A stretch of DNA of 64,000 bases, from NCBI RefSeq assembly GCF_007748095.1, contig NZ_CP036287.1, positions 2,728,001 to 2,792,000 on the forward strand. Direction: 5' to 3'. The notes below the pieces were generated by a model that did not search any database, was not told the DNA's origin, and saw only the letters and a program-made list of their open reading frames with translations. Position numbers and translations under genes: made by a program. Source of the stretch: Engelhardtia mirabilis (GTDB lineage: Bacteria; Planctomycetota; UBA1135; GCA-002686595). This document shows, piece by piece, positions 43,162 through 52,369 of the stretch. The stretch's first letter is position 1. Each line of letters begins with the position of its first letter.

Positions 43162-43264
43162 AGCACTTCGCCAGGTGCCTCCAACCCTCTTGCCGCTCGG
43201 CCGTAGGCCCCTTGGAATCCCGCTCCGCGGCGCCGCGGACGGTTCCGATTGTCGATCTGGCGGC

Positions 43265-43270
43265 TAGACT
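43265..43270 (+). promoter_or_regulatory. Candidate -10 element TAGACT
   Basis: TAGACT lies 52 bp before the ATG of the second DUF1573 gene in the 161-bp gap. Confidence 0.35.
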
Positions 43271-43322
43271 CGCCTGGCCGCGATGCCCCCGACCACCTAC
43301 GGTCGAACGACCCCGACACGCC

Positions 43323-44855
43323 ATGCAACGACTCGATCGATCCGCCGCCCTGGCTGCCCTGCTCACCGCAGGCCTGGCTGGCGCCTGTGCCAACCCGTCC
43401 GACGCCTCCGAGAACGTGCTCGAGGTCAACGCCTCCGGATCCGCGCTCGCGGCCGCGGGGAGCGGAGTTTTCACGATCAGTCCGACCGGTGAGCGCCACT
43501 CGCCCTGGAGCCCGCCCGTGCTCGAGACCGGCGTCGACCTCTCGGGTGTGCGCCTGCCCGTGGGCGCCGCGCCCGCCCCGGCGCCGGTGACCGGCCCGCC
43601 GGCCGTCGGTCCGCAGCCCGCTCCCGGCGCCGCGGCTAACCCCGGGGCCCCGGCGAGCACCGCGGTGTTCAACGGTCCCGACGGTGCGTTGACCATCGAA
43701 GAGGGCGGCGACTCCCACGACTTCGGGCCCCTCGTGCAGGGTGCCGTGGTCGAGCACACCTTCACCCTGCGCAGCACCGGTGAGAGCCCGCTGATCGTCC
43801 AGAGCACGAAGCAGTCCTGTGGCTGCACCGTCGCCACCTCCCAGCGGGTCAGCGCCTCGGGCGAGAAGGAGCCCTACGTCTTCGGCGGAGAGATCGCTCC
43901 CGGAGAGTCCCTGGAGATCACCGCGCGGGTCAACACCGAGGGCAAGAAGAACCAACTGCACAGCACCGTGACGGTGTTCTCGAACGATCCGGCGCGCACG
44001 CATCAGTTGAGCCTGAGTGCCGACGTGCAGCCGTTCTTCAACTTCGAGCCCAACGCCTACATCCAGTTCGGGCGCCTGTTCGCCAACGAGACGCGCACCG
44101 AGCAGGTCCGGGTGACCAGTGGGGTCGTCGACCATTTCGGTCTTAGCCTGGCAACCGAGGGCATTCCGGAGCACCTCTCGATCGAGCTGCGTCCCGTCGA
44201 TCCGGACGCCGACGGCCGAGCGGCCGCCTGGGACGTGCTGGCCACGATCCTTCCCGGCGCGCCCGAGAGCCCGAGCCAGAACTTCCCCCTGCGCCTGGTC
44301 TCCGACGTGCCCGTCGAGGGTGCGCCCGCGATGCCCGACGGCAGCGCCCGGACCCAATCGGCGATCTGCTACACCGTCGCCCAGGTGGTCGGTCTGGTCT
44401 CGGCCAACCCCTACTACGTGTCCTTCGGTCTGGTGCGGCCCGGCCAGGAGCTCGAGCGCTCGTTCACGATCGAAATCGCGGACGACGAGTTCGTCGCGGG
44501 CGAGATGCCGGTGACCCTGCGCGGTCGCCAGCCCCAGGACGAGGAGCTGCTCGCCGATCGCCTGACCTGGAGCGTGGTGCCGGTGGACGGTGATCCGCAC
44601 AAGTACGAAGTGCGCCTGACCCTGGCTGACTTGCCCGACAGCTACACCGGCCCCTTCGGCGGGTACGTGGACGTCGAGATCGGTCACCCGACCAAGCCGA
44701 CCCTCTCGATCCCCTTCTCCGGTGTGGTCCGCACCAACGTCGTGCGTCCCCAGGCGCCGCCGGCGACGCCCATCCCCGGAACCTCGGGCCCGGGAACTTC
44801 CGCGACGGGAACTTCCGCGACGGGGAGCGGTAGCTCGACCACCAGCGGCAACTAG
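43323..44855 (+). CDS. DUF1573-family lipoprotein, second copy
   Basis: The product is 510 aa; the ATG at 43323 opens a lipoprotein signal (LDRSAALAALLTAGLAGAC, Cys near residue 21). A Pro/Ala-rich linker (AAPAPAPVTGPPAVGPQPAP) leads to the DUF1573 domain near residues 125-225: SHDFGPLVQGAVVEHTFTLR, LIVQSTKQSCGCTVATS, VTVFSNDPARTHQLSLSADV. Two or three more Ig-like domains follow (FNFEPNAYIQFGRLFANETR). The C-terminus is a Gly/Ser/Thr-rich tail (GTSGPGTSATGTSATGSGSS). The domain order matches the preceding gene. Envelope role unknown. Confidence 0.8.
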   Translation: MQRLDRSAALAALLTAGLAGACANPSDASENVLEVNASGSALAAAGSGVFTISPTGERHSPWSPPVLETGVDLSGVRLPVGAAPAPAPVTGPPAVGPQPAPGAAANPGAPASTAVFNGPDGALTIEEGGDSHDFGPLVQGAVVEHTFTLRSTGESPLIVQSTKQSCGCTVATSQRVSASGEKEPYVFGGEIAPGESLEITARVNTEGKKNQLHSTVTVFSNDPARTHQLSLSADVQPFFNFEPNAYIQFGRLFANETRTEQVRVTSGVVDHFGLSLATEGIPEHLSIELRPVDPDADGRAAAWDVLATILPGAPESPSQNFPLRLVSDVPVEGAPAMPDGSARTQSAICYTVAQVVGLVSANPYYVSFGLVRPGQELERSFTIEIADDEFVAGEMPVTLRGRQPQDEELLADRLTWSVVPVDGDPHKYEVRLTLADLPDSYTGPFGGYVDVEIGHPTKPTLSIPFSGVVRTNVVRPQAPPATPIPGTSGPGTSATGTSATGSGSSTTSGN

Positions 44856-45016
44856 TATCGGGGGGCCGGGTCGCTCCACACCCGAACCTCCAGCCACTGC
44901 GGGCCAAGCGGTCCGCGCAGGCTCCATAGCCAGCACGGGACCCGCCGCGGAACATCACCGCGGCGGGTCCGTTTCCCCACCTGTCGGCGCATCCCCTGGC
45001 GCCGGACTCGCAACGC

Positions 45017-46693
45017 ATGACCGACCGACTCGGTGAGCTGCTCGTCGCCGCCGGCGTGATCGACGAGCGGCAACTCCGCGAGGCCCAGGCGCACCAACGC
45101 GGTAGCGGCGACCTGGGACAGGCCCTCCTGGACCTCGGCTTCGTGGACGAGGTGCAACTCGGGCGGGCCCGTGCCAAGGAGCAGGGACTGCCCTTCGTCG
45201 ACTTGACCCGCGGCCGAGTGCCCGACGCGCTGCTGGAGATGGTTCCCGCGGACGTCGCCAGGGAGTACCTCTTGGTCCCCGTGGCGGAGCGTGACGGAAC
45301 CCTGATCGTCGCCATCGACGACCCCCTGCGGCGCTTCGTCGCCGACCAGTTGCAGTTCCAGCTCGGACGCAACGTCGCCTGCGCCCTGGCAGCGCCGAGC
45401 GCCCTACGGGCGGCGGTCACCGAGTACTACGGGGCTCCCGACGCGGCTCCCGATCCGGCCGCGGAACTCGCCAAGCAGGCCGGCAGTGGTGACGAGGCCG
45501 ACGCCCCGGTGGTGCGGCTGGTGACGCGCACCTTCGCCGACGCCCTGGCGATGCGTGCCTCGGACATCCACTTCGAGCCCTTCCACGACACCCTGCGCGT
45601 GCGCTTTCGCATCGACGGGGTGCTGCGCGTGGTGGCCGAGCATCCCGGGCACCTGGCGGCGCCGCTGCTCACGCGCCTTAAGGTCATGGGCAGCCTCGAC
45701 ATCGCCGAGCGCAGAAAGCCCCAGGACGGGCGCATCGCGCTCAAGGTCGGCGGGCGCGAGATCGACGTGCGCGCCGCGATCCTGCCTTCGAACCACGGCG
45801 AGACGATCGTCATGCGTCTGCTCGATCGCTCCGCCAACCTGATCAGCCTGGCCGAGCTGGGCTTCGAGGGCGACGACCACGTGTGGTTCAAGCGCCTGAT
45901 CTCGCGGCCCAACGGGATCGTGCTCGTGACCGGTCCCACGGGCTCGGGCAAGACGACGACCCTCTACGGCGCCCTGGCCGAGCTGAACCGGCCCGACGTC
46001 AAGATCATCACTGCCGAGGATCCGGTCGAGTACCACATCAGCGGCATCAACCAGGTGCAGGTCAACAACAAGGTGGGGCTCAACTTCGCCCGCATCTTGA
46101 AGGCCATGCTGCGGGCTGCGCCCAACGTGATCCTGGTGGGGGAGATCCGCGACCTGGAGACGGCCGAGACGGCGATCCAGGCCGCGCTCACCGGCCACCT
46201 GGTCTTCTCCACCCTGCACACCAACGACGCGGTCAGTGCGCTGACCCGCCTGGTCGACATGGGCGTGCAGCCCTTCATGGCCTCGGCGGCCGTGCAGGGA
46301 GTCGTGGCTCAACGCCTGGTGCGGCGACTTTGCAATCAGTGCCGCGAGGCCTACACGCCGGACGGGGAGGAGGTCGCCATGCTCGGTCTGGACCCGTCCA
46401 GCGCCGCAGGGTCCACCTTCTACCGCGCGCGCGGCTGCCGCGCCTGCGAGGGCGCCGGCTACCGCGGTCGAGTGGGCCTGTTCGAGCTGTTCGAGCTCGA
46501 TGCGGACCTGCGCGAGCTGGTCTACCGCGGGGCGAGCCTGGACGCGCTGCGCGCCGCGGGGCGCTCCTCGGGACGCCTGCGCGAGATCATCGTGGACGGC
46601 GCGCGCAAGGTCGTCGACGGCCACACCACGGTGGACGAGGTGCTGCGCGTGACCCGCGCCGCCACGGACCATCTGATGAACAAGTCCGTCTGA
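45017..46693 (+). CDS. pilB: Type IV pilus / type II secretion assembly ATPase (PilB/GspE family), copy 1
   Basis: The product is 558 aa. The MshEN/GspE N-domain is at residues 1-150 (LGELLVAAGVIDERQLREAQ, ARAKEQGLPFVDLTRGRV). The linking N2 domain (RASDIHFEPFHDTLRVRFRI) and the ATPase core follow: Walker A GPTGSGKTTTLYGALAEL near residue 305, Asp box ITAEDPVEYHISGINQVQVN, Walker B ILVGEIRDLETAETAIQAAL, His box VFSTLHTNDAVSALTRLVDM. The zinc tetracysteine is RRLCNQC with GCRACEGAGYRGR. It should power pilin polymerisation at the inner membrane. First of four pilus-motor genes. Confidence 0.9.
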   Translation: MTDRLGELLVAAGVIDERQLREAQAHQRGSGDLGQALLDLGFVDEVQLGRARAKEQGLPFVDLTRGRVPDALLEMVPADVAREYLLVPVAERDGTLIVAIDDPLRRFVADQLQFQLGRNVACALAAPSALRAAVTEYYGAPDAAPDPAAELAKQAGSGDEADAPVVRLVTRTFADALAMRASDIHFEPFHDTLRVRFRIDGVLRVVAEHPGHLAAPLLTRLKVMGSLDIAERRKPQDGRIALKVGGREIDVRAAILPSNHGETIVMRLLDRSANLISLAELGFEGDDHVWFKRLISRPNGIVLVTGPTGSGKTTTLYGALAELNRPDVKIITAEDPVEYHISGINQVQVNNKVGLNFARILKAMLRAAPNVILVGEIRDLETAETAIQAALTGHLVFSTLHTNDAVSALTRLVDMGVQPFMASAAVQGVVAQRLVRRLCNQCREAYTPDGEEVAMLGLDPSSAAGSTFYRARGCRACEGAGYRGRVGLFELFELDADLRELVYRGASLDALRAAGRSSGRLREIIVDGARKVVDGHTTVDEVLRVTRAATDHLMNKSV

Positions 46694-46721
46694 GTCGAGC
46701 TAGCCCAACCAGCCCGCGCAG

Positions 46722-47825
46722 GTGGCCTCGGCCGGACCCGCGCTCTCCAACCTCCCGATCGATCGACCCAAGATGGAAGTCGTCCAGCTCCTCGAAGCCG
46801 CCCTGACCCGCGGTGCGTCCGACATCCACGTGAGTCCCGGCAGGCCCCTGACCCTGCGGGTGAACGGCCGCTTGCAGTCGATCAGCGACCGTCCGGTGAC
46901 CCCCGAGGTGTCGGAGCAGATCGCGCGCGGGCTCACGCCGGAGCGCCGCTGGCCCGAGCTCGAGGAGTGCGGGACGACCGACTTCGCCCTGGCCCACTCG
47001 ACCGGCGACCGCTTCCGGGTCAGCGTCATGCGCCAACGCCGAGGCTACGCGGCGGTGCTGCGCTTGATCCCGGACGACCTGCTCGACCTGAATAAAATCG
47101 GCCTGCCAGAGGCCTGCCGCAAGCTGCTCACCAAGCCGCGCGGGCTGGTCCTGGTGACCGGGCCCACCGGCTCGGGCAAGTCGACGACCCTGGCGTCGAT
47201 GGTCGACTGGATCAACACCAACCTCGACCGCCACATCATCACCATCGAGGACCCGGTCGAGTACTTCCACGAGTCGAAGATGGGCGTGGTCACCCAGCGC
47301 GAGGTGGGTGAGGACGTACCCGATTTCCCCGAGGCCCTGCGCCGCGCCCTGCGCCAGGATCCGGACGTGATTCTGGTCGGCGAGATGCGGGACCTGGAGA
47401 CGATCTCGGCCGCGATCACCGCCGCCGAGACCGGGCACCTGGTCTTCGGCACGCTGCACACGACTGGCTCCTCGCGCACGGTCGACCGAATGATCGACGC
47501 CTTCCCGGCCAACCAGCAGGAGCAGATTCGCGCCCAGCTCTCGGTCTCGGTTCAGGCGGTGATCAGTCAGTTGCTGCTTCCGCGCCTAGACGGTGCAGGG
47601 CGCGTGGCGGCCTTCGAGGTGATGCTGATGACGCCTGCGATCGGCAACCTGATCCGCAAGAACGAGACCAACAAGATCCAATCCACGATCCAGACCTCGC
47701 GGCGGATGGGGATGATCACCCTCGACGATCACCTGCTGGACATGGTCAAGCGCGGCATCATCGCGCCCGAAGTGGCCCTCGACGCGGCTCAGGATCGCGC
47801 CGACCTGGAGGTTCGACTCGGATGA
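46722..47825 (+). CDS. pilT: Type IV pilus retraction ATPase PilT
   Basis: The product is 367 aa from the GTG at 46722 (an ATG at 46773 is an alternative). The short PAS-like N-domain (LLEAALTRGASDIHVSPGRP) lacks the MshEN region, which separates PilT from PilB. The core shows GPTGSGKSTTLASMVDW, ITIEDPVEYFHESKMGVVTQ, ILVGEMRDLETISAAITAAE and GTLHTTGSSRTVDRMIDAFP. The PilT-specific end AIGNLIRKNETNKIQSTIQT is present. It should depolymerise pili for twitching. It overlaps the next gene by ATGA, so both are co-translated. Confidence 0.92.
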   Translation: MASAGPALSNLPIDRPKMEVVQLLEAALTRGASDIHVSPGRPLTLRVNGRLQSISDRPVTPEVSEQIARGLTPERRWPELEECGTTDFALAHSTGDRFRVSVMRQRRGYAAVLRLIPDDLLDLNKIGLPEACRKLLTKPRGLVLVTGPTGSGKSTTLASMVDWINTNLDRHIITIEDPVEYFHESKMGVVTQREVGEDVPDFPEALRRALRQDPDVILVGEMRDLETISAAITAAETGHLVFGTLHTTGSSRTVDRMIDAFPANQQEQIRAQLSVSVQAVISQLLLPRLDGAGRVAAFEVMLMTPAIGNLIRKNETNKIQSTIQTSRRMGMITLDDHLLDMVKRGIIAPEVALDAAQDRADLEVRLG

Positions 47826-49516
47826 GCGGCAGCGCGGAATCGGGCAGCGGGGGAAGGCGCCTCTTGGGGCAGATCCTCAAGGCGCGCGGCGTCGTGCGCG
47901 AGGGGCAGATCCAGGACGCGCTGGAGGCACAACGCAACGAGGGCGGGCTGATCGGCCAGCACCTGGTGGCGATCGGCGCCTGCAAGGGTGGCGACGTGGC
48001 CATGGCCCTGGCCGAGCAGGCCGGGATCGAGTCCGTCGATCTGTCTTCCGTCAGTCCGACGGACGAGGCCCTCGAGCTGATCGACGGGACCACCGCCTAC
48101 GCCTACGGGATCCTGCCCTTGCGGATCAGTGGGGGCGAGTTGCTGGTGGCCCTGGCCGATCCGCTCAACCTGGCCATGTTGGAGGACCTGTCCTTCTCCA
48201 CCGGTCGCACGGTGCGCGGCGCGGTGGGCGACGCGGAGCTGCTCAAGGTCAAGATCCGCGAGGCCTACGGCGAGGAGAAGTCCCTGGCGGACGTGATCGC
48301 CGAGGCCGCGCGAGCGGGGCTGGGTGACGACCCCGAGTCGGCCGGATCGAGCGCGCCGGTGGTGCGGCTGCTCAACTCGATCCTGTTCCGCGCGATCCGC
48401 GACCGAGCCAGCGACGTTCACTTCGAGGTCTACGAGAACGCCTTCCGCATCCGCTACCGGGTGGACGGCTCTCTCTACGAGGTCGAGTCGCCGCCGGCCC
48501 ACTTGGCGGCGGCCCTGCTCTCGCGCATCAAGGTGCTCTCCGACCTCGACATCGCCGAGACCAAGGTGCCCCAGGACGGTCGCATCTCCCTGTCCATCGA
48601 CGGTCGCCCCGTCGATCTGCGCGTGGCGACCCTGCCGGGCATCTCGGGCGAGGGGGCTGTGCTGCGCGTCCTCGACCGGGCGGCCGTCAACCTGGACCTG
48701 GCGGCCCTGGGCTTCGACGCCGCGGACGAGGCGGCCCTGCGGGCCCTGACCAAGCTGCCCAACGGGATCGTGCTCGTGACCGGTCCGACCGGGTCCGGCA
48801 AGACCACGACGCTCTACGCGATGCTCAACGAGGCCAACGACCCGGCGGTCAAGATCATCACCGTCGAGGATCCGGTCGAGTACGACATCGACGGCATCGT
48901 GCAGGTGCCGATCAACCCCGACATCGGCGTGGACTACGCGGCCGTGCTGCGCACGATCCTGCGCCAGGACCCGGACAAGATCCTGGTGGGGGAGATCCGC
49001 GACGGCGAGACGGCCGCCACGGCGATCGAGGCCAGCCTGACTGGTCACACGGTCTTCGCCACGGTCCACACCAACGACGCGCCCAGTGCGATCACGCGGA
49101 TGCTGGACATGAAGGTCGAGCCCTTCCTGCTCACGGCGACCCTGGAGACTGTCGTGGCCCAGCGCCTGGTGCGGACCGTCTGTCCCCACTGCCGCACGTC
49201 TTTCACGCCGGACGAGGAGTTCCTGTTGGAGCTGGGCCCCGACGCCGACCGCATGCGGGGACGCGAGCTGAAGTTCGGCAAGGGCTGCGCCGAGTGCTTC
49301 CACACCGGCTACCTGGGCCGCACCGCCCTGTGCGAGATCATGCACCTGGACCACGACATCCGGGCGGCGATCCTGGAGGGCGAGTCCACCGCCGCGATCC
49401 GGGCCCGCGCGCGGGCGACGGGCATGCGGAGCTTGCGCGAGGTCGGCCTGGATGCTGTCCTGGCCGGCATCACGACGGTCGAAGAGGTCCTGCGCGAGAC
49501 GGCCGCGACCTTCTGA
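47822..49516 (+). CDS. Type IV pilus / type II secretion assembly ATPase (PilB/GspE family), copy 2
   Basis: The product is 564 aa with the same domain order as copy 1: MshEN domain (LLGQILKARGVVREGQIQDA, VAMALAEQAGIESVDLSSV), N2 domain (RASDVHFEVYENAFRIRYRV), Walker A GPTGSGKTTTLYAMLNEAN, ITVEDPVEYDIDGIVQVPIN, ILVGEIRDGETAATAIEASL and VFATVHTNDAPSAITRMLDM. The zinc motif is RTVCPHC with GCAECFHTGYLGR. Sequence differs enough from copy 1 to suggest different partner systems (for example pilus and a secretion pseudopilus). No pilin or secretin gene lies in the window. It is followed by pilC 64 bp downstream. Confidence 0.88.
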   Translation: MSGSAESGSGGRRLLGQILKARGVVREGQIQDALEAQRNEGGLIGQHLVAIGACKGGDVAMALAEQAGIESVDLSSVSPTDEALELIDGTTAYAYGILPLRISGGELLVALADPLNLAMLEDLSFSTGRTVRGAVGDAELLKVKIREAYGEEKSLADVIAEAARAGLGDDPESAGSSAPVVRLLNSILFRAIRDRASDVHFEVYENAFRIRYRVDGSLYEVESPPAHLAAALLSRIKVLSDLDIAETKVPQDGRISLSIDGRPVDLRVATLPGISGEGAVLRVLDRAAVNLDLAALGFDAADEAALRALTKLPNGIVLVTGPTGSGKTTTLYAMLNEANDPAVKIITVEDPVEYDIDGIVQVPINPDIGVDYAAVLRTILRQDPDKILVGEIRDGETAATAIEASLTGHTVFATVHTNDAPSAITRMLDMKVEPFLLTATLETVVAQRLVRTVCPHCRTSFTPDEEFLLELGPDADRMRGRELKFGKGCAECFHTGYLGRTALCEIMHLDHDIRAAILEGESTAAIRARARATGMRSLREVGLDAVLAGITTVEEVLRETAATF

Positions 49517-49580
49517 CGGTGCCGCCCGACGGGGCCACGGCAAGCAGCAAACGCGCCCACTTCCACTCCGACCCATCCGA

Positions 49581-50726
49581 ATGGCCAAGCGGATCCAACG
49601 CAACGTCAACCGCGGCAGCACCGCCGCGCCCCCCAGCAGCTCCGGCGAGGCTCCCCGTCGTCGGGCGAGCGCCGTTGGTCGGCGCGTCTCCGGTCAACTG
49701 GTGACCGAGTTCACGGTCCAGCTGGCCACCCTGACCTCGGCCGGCATTCCGGTCGTGCGCTCGCTGACGATTCTCCATGGCCAAGCCCGTCCGGGGCCCT
49801 TCAAGGAGGTCCTGGCCGACCTGGTCGAGGACGTCTCCGCCGGCACGCCCCTGTCGGAGGCCATGTCGAAGCGTCCGCGGGCCTTCGACAACCTGTACTC
49901 GTCCATGGTGCGGGCCGGCGAGACCGGGGGGGTGCTCGGGGCAGTGCTCGAGCGGGTGGCCAAGTTCCGCGAGCGCGCGGCCGAGATCCGCAGCAAGGTC
50001 ACCGGCGCCATGATCTACCCGGTCGTGGTGCTGGTCGTGGCCCTGTCGGTCGTGGCGGCGGTGATCACCTTCGTGATCCCGCGCTTCAAGGAGGTCTTCA
50101 AGTCCTTCGACATCGAGATGCCACGGCCGACCCAGATCCTGCTCGACGTCAGCGACGTTACGGTGCAGTACTGGTACCTGGTCTTCGGCGTGCCGCTGCT
50201 GCTGCTCGTGCTGCACTTCGTCTTCCTGGCCCGCGGGGGCGCCTATCGGCGTCTGATCCACCGCTGGATCCTCAAGATCCCCTACCTGGGTCAGGTCATG
50301 GTGCGCTCGAACGTGGCGGCCTTCGCGCGCACCTTCGGGACCCTGGTGCAAGCTGGCGTCCCGCACCTCGACGCGCTCGAGATCTCCCGCGAGACGGCCG
50401 CCAACGAGACCTTCCGCCTGGCCATCGAGGACGTGCGTCGCACGGTGCGCGAGGGCGAGACCATCGCGCGACCCATGGGCGAGAGCGGCGTGTTCGACGA
50501 CCTGGTCACGAACATGGTCGAGGTCGGCGAGCAGACCGGGGAGCTGGACTCGATGCTGCTGCGGGTCGCGGAGGCCTACGAGGCCCAGACGGAGCGCAAG
50601 ATCGACGCCCTGTTCAAGGTCATCGAGCCGGCCCTGCTGATCGCCCTGGCGGGCTTCGTCGGTTTCATCGTCGTGGCCTTGTTCGTGCCGCTGACGAAGA
50701 TCATGAGCGCCGTCAGCGTGGGCTGA
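49581..50726 (+). CDS. pilC: Type IV pilus / type II secretion inner-membrane platform protein (PilC/GspF)
   Basis: The product is 381 aa; the ATG at 49581 gives a basic cytoplasmic tail (MAKRIQRNVNRGSTAAPPSS). Two GspF domains are seen: residues ~40-165 (LATLTSAGIPVVRSLTILHG, MVRAGETGGVLGAVLERV) and ~245-370 (AFARTFGTLVQAGVPHLDAL, NMVEVGEQTGELDSMLLRVA). Membrane segments lie near 150-175, 205-225 and 350-375 (LLIALAGFVGFIVVALFVPL). It transmits force from PilB/PilT to the growing filament. Its position behind PilB copy 2 fits a working module. Confidence 0.92.
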   Translation: MAKRIQRNVNRGSTAAPPSSSGEAPRRRASAVGRRVSGQLVTEFTVQLATLTSAGIPVVRSLTILHGQARPGPFKEVLADLVEDVSAGTPLSEAMSKRPRAFDNLYSSMVRAGETGGVLGAVLERVAKFRERAAEIRSKVTGAMIYPVVVLVVALSVVAAVITFVIPRFKEVFKSFDIEMPRPTQILLDVSDVTVQYWYLVFGVPLLLLVLHFVFLARGGAYRRLIHRWILKIPYLGQVMVRSNVAAFARTFGTLVQAGVPHLDALEISRETAANETFRLAIEDVRRTVREGETIARPMGESGVFDDLVTNMVEVGEQTGELDSMLLRVAEAYEAQTERKIDALFKVIEPALLIALAGFVGFIVVALFVPLTKIMSAVSVG

Positions 50727-50731
50727 CTTCG

Positions 50732-52369
50732 ATGCCGCAGGTGCCAAACTCGAACGCCGACCCTCCCGTGGCAGGAGTCGACGTGGCGGTGCCCTCCCAC
50801 GCGAGGCCGTCAACTGCGGCATCTGGCGCGCGGCCTGGTGAGACCCATCCGACCGCCGGTCGACGACGTGGCATGGGCAAGCCCGGGCTCGGCACGCGGG
50901 TTTTTCTGGTCGTGGCGGGGGTCAACGCAGGGGTCTTCGGCGTGGCCGGTGGTGTGCTGTTCGAGCGCCTCTCCTCGGCCAGGAACGAGGTCGCCGTGGA
51001 GTTGGCGGACAATCTCGTCGCGACCCTGCGTAGCTCGGTCCGAAGCGACGAGGCCAACGTGACCAGCATCCTCGAATGGCCGGGTTGGAAGGAGGTCGAC
51101 GACGCGGTGCTCGTGGACCGCAACCTGCGCGACGACCGCGGTGCACTGCGTCCGCGCGGGGTCCTGGTGCACCCCGTCGGCTCGTCCAGGCGGGATCCGG
51201 GCCTCGACATGAAGCAGCTTCTGGCGGAGCTCGAGGCCTGCGTCGTCGAGGAGCAGGAGTTCCGCGTGGCCGGCGGCCGGGCCCTGCCTATCGCGGCGGG
51301 GAACAACGTCTGGGGCGCGGTCTGGCTGCGGATGCGCGGGCGCGAGGACGTCGGCCAGGCGGTGCAGACGCTCTTGCCCTGGTTCATGCTCTCGACGGTG
51401 CTCTTGACGGGCGGCACGTTCCTGGCGGTCCGGCGGTTGGTCTTGGTGCCGGTCGAGCGGTTGGTCGCTGGTTCGGACGCGGTGCGTCGAGGCGACCTCT
51501 CGGCGCGGGTGCCCGAGACCGGACGCGACGACGAGCTGGGCGAGCTGATCGTGTCGTTCAACGCCATGACGGCGCGGGTGGAGGGCTTCAATCGCGAGCT
51601 CGAGCAGCGCGTGACCGAGGCCACCGCCCAGGCCCGGCGGGCCGAGCACGAGGCCATGATCCAGCGCCGATTGGCGGCGATGGGGGAGCTGGCGGCGGGC
51701 ATCGCCCACGAGATCAACAATCCCCTGGGCGGGCTGCTGAACGCGGTCGAGGCCCTGCGCCGCGAAGAGCTGCCGGACGAGCGACGGGCGCGTTACCTGG
51801 ATCTGCTGCGCGACGGGCTCGAGCGGATCGGAATCACCGTCGGTCAGGTGCTGCGGATGGCACCGCGTGAGACCCGGCCCGACCGGGTGGAGCTGCTGGA
51901 TGTGGTCGAGGACGCCCTGGCCCTCGTACGCCACCGAGCCGAGTCCGAAGGAGTAACGATCGAGCGCGTCGTCGACGAAGGCGCCGCGCCGACCACTGTG
52001 TTGGGTGCTCGCAACGAACTGGGTCAGGCGCTGTTGAACCTGCTCGTCAACGCCCTCGACGCCCTGGCGGACCGCGGGAGGCCCGGGCGGGTGACGATCC
52101 GGCTCAGTGGCGACGAGTCTGAATCGCCGCCCAGCCTGCGCCTGTCGGTGCAGGACGACGGCCCCGGCGTCGACGCTGAGACGCTGGAGCGCGCCACCGA
52201 CCTGTTCTTCTCGACCAAGGAAGTCGGCCGCGGGTCGGGACTGGGGCTCTCGATCGTCCACAACGTCGCCGACAGCCACGGCGGCCGGCTCGAGCTGGCG
52301 AGTGAGGTCGGTCGGTTCTTCCGGGCGACGTTGGTGGTTCCCCGCGCGAGGCGGGAGGGGCGGACGTGA
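50732..52369 (+). CDS. Sensor histidine kinase with HAMP domain
   Basis: The product is 545 aa. The first ~45 residues are a low-complexity cytoplasmic tail; the first membrane segment is VFLVVAGVNAGVFGVAGGVL (near 55-75). A periplasmic sensor of ~140 residues follows, then the second membrane segment (MLSTVLLTGGTFLAV), HAMP (VERLVAGSDAVRRGDLSARV) and a coiled coil. The dimerisation/H-box is MGELAAGIAHEINNPLGGLL near residue 320. ATP-binding boxes are NELGQALLNLLVNALDAL (N), VQDDGPGVDAETLE (G1), FSTKEVGRGSGLGLSIVH (F/G2). It is 6 bp from pilC and overlaps the next gene (GTGA). No response regulator is in the window. Confidence 0.9.
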   Translation: MPQVPNSNADPPVAGVDVAVPSHARPSTAASGARPGETHPTAGRRRGMGKPGLGTRVFLVVAGVNAGVFGVAGGVLFERLSSARNEVAVELADNLVATLRSSVRSDEANVTSILEWPGWKEVDDAVLVDRNLRDDRGALRPRGVLVHPVGSSRRDPGLDMKQLLAELEACVVEEQEFRVAGGRALPIAAGNNVWGAVWLRMRGREDVGQAVQTLLPWFMLSTVLLTGGTFLAVRRLVLVPVERLVAGSDAVRRGDLSARVPETGRDDELGELIVSFNAMTARVEGFNRELEQRVTEATAQARRAEHEAMIQRRLAAMGELAAGIAHEINNPLGGLLNAVEALRREELPDERRARYLDLLRDGLERIGITVGQVLRMAPRETRPDRVELLDVVEDALALVRHRAESEGVTIERVVDEGAAPTTVLGARNELGQALLNLLVNALDALADRGRPGRVTIRLSGDESESPPSLRLSVQDDGPGVDAETLERATDLFFSTKEVGRGSGLGLSIVHNVADSHGGRLELASEVGRFFRATLVVPRARREGRT

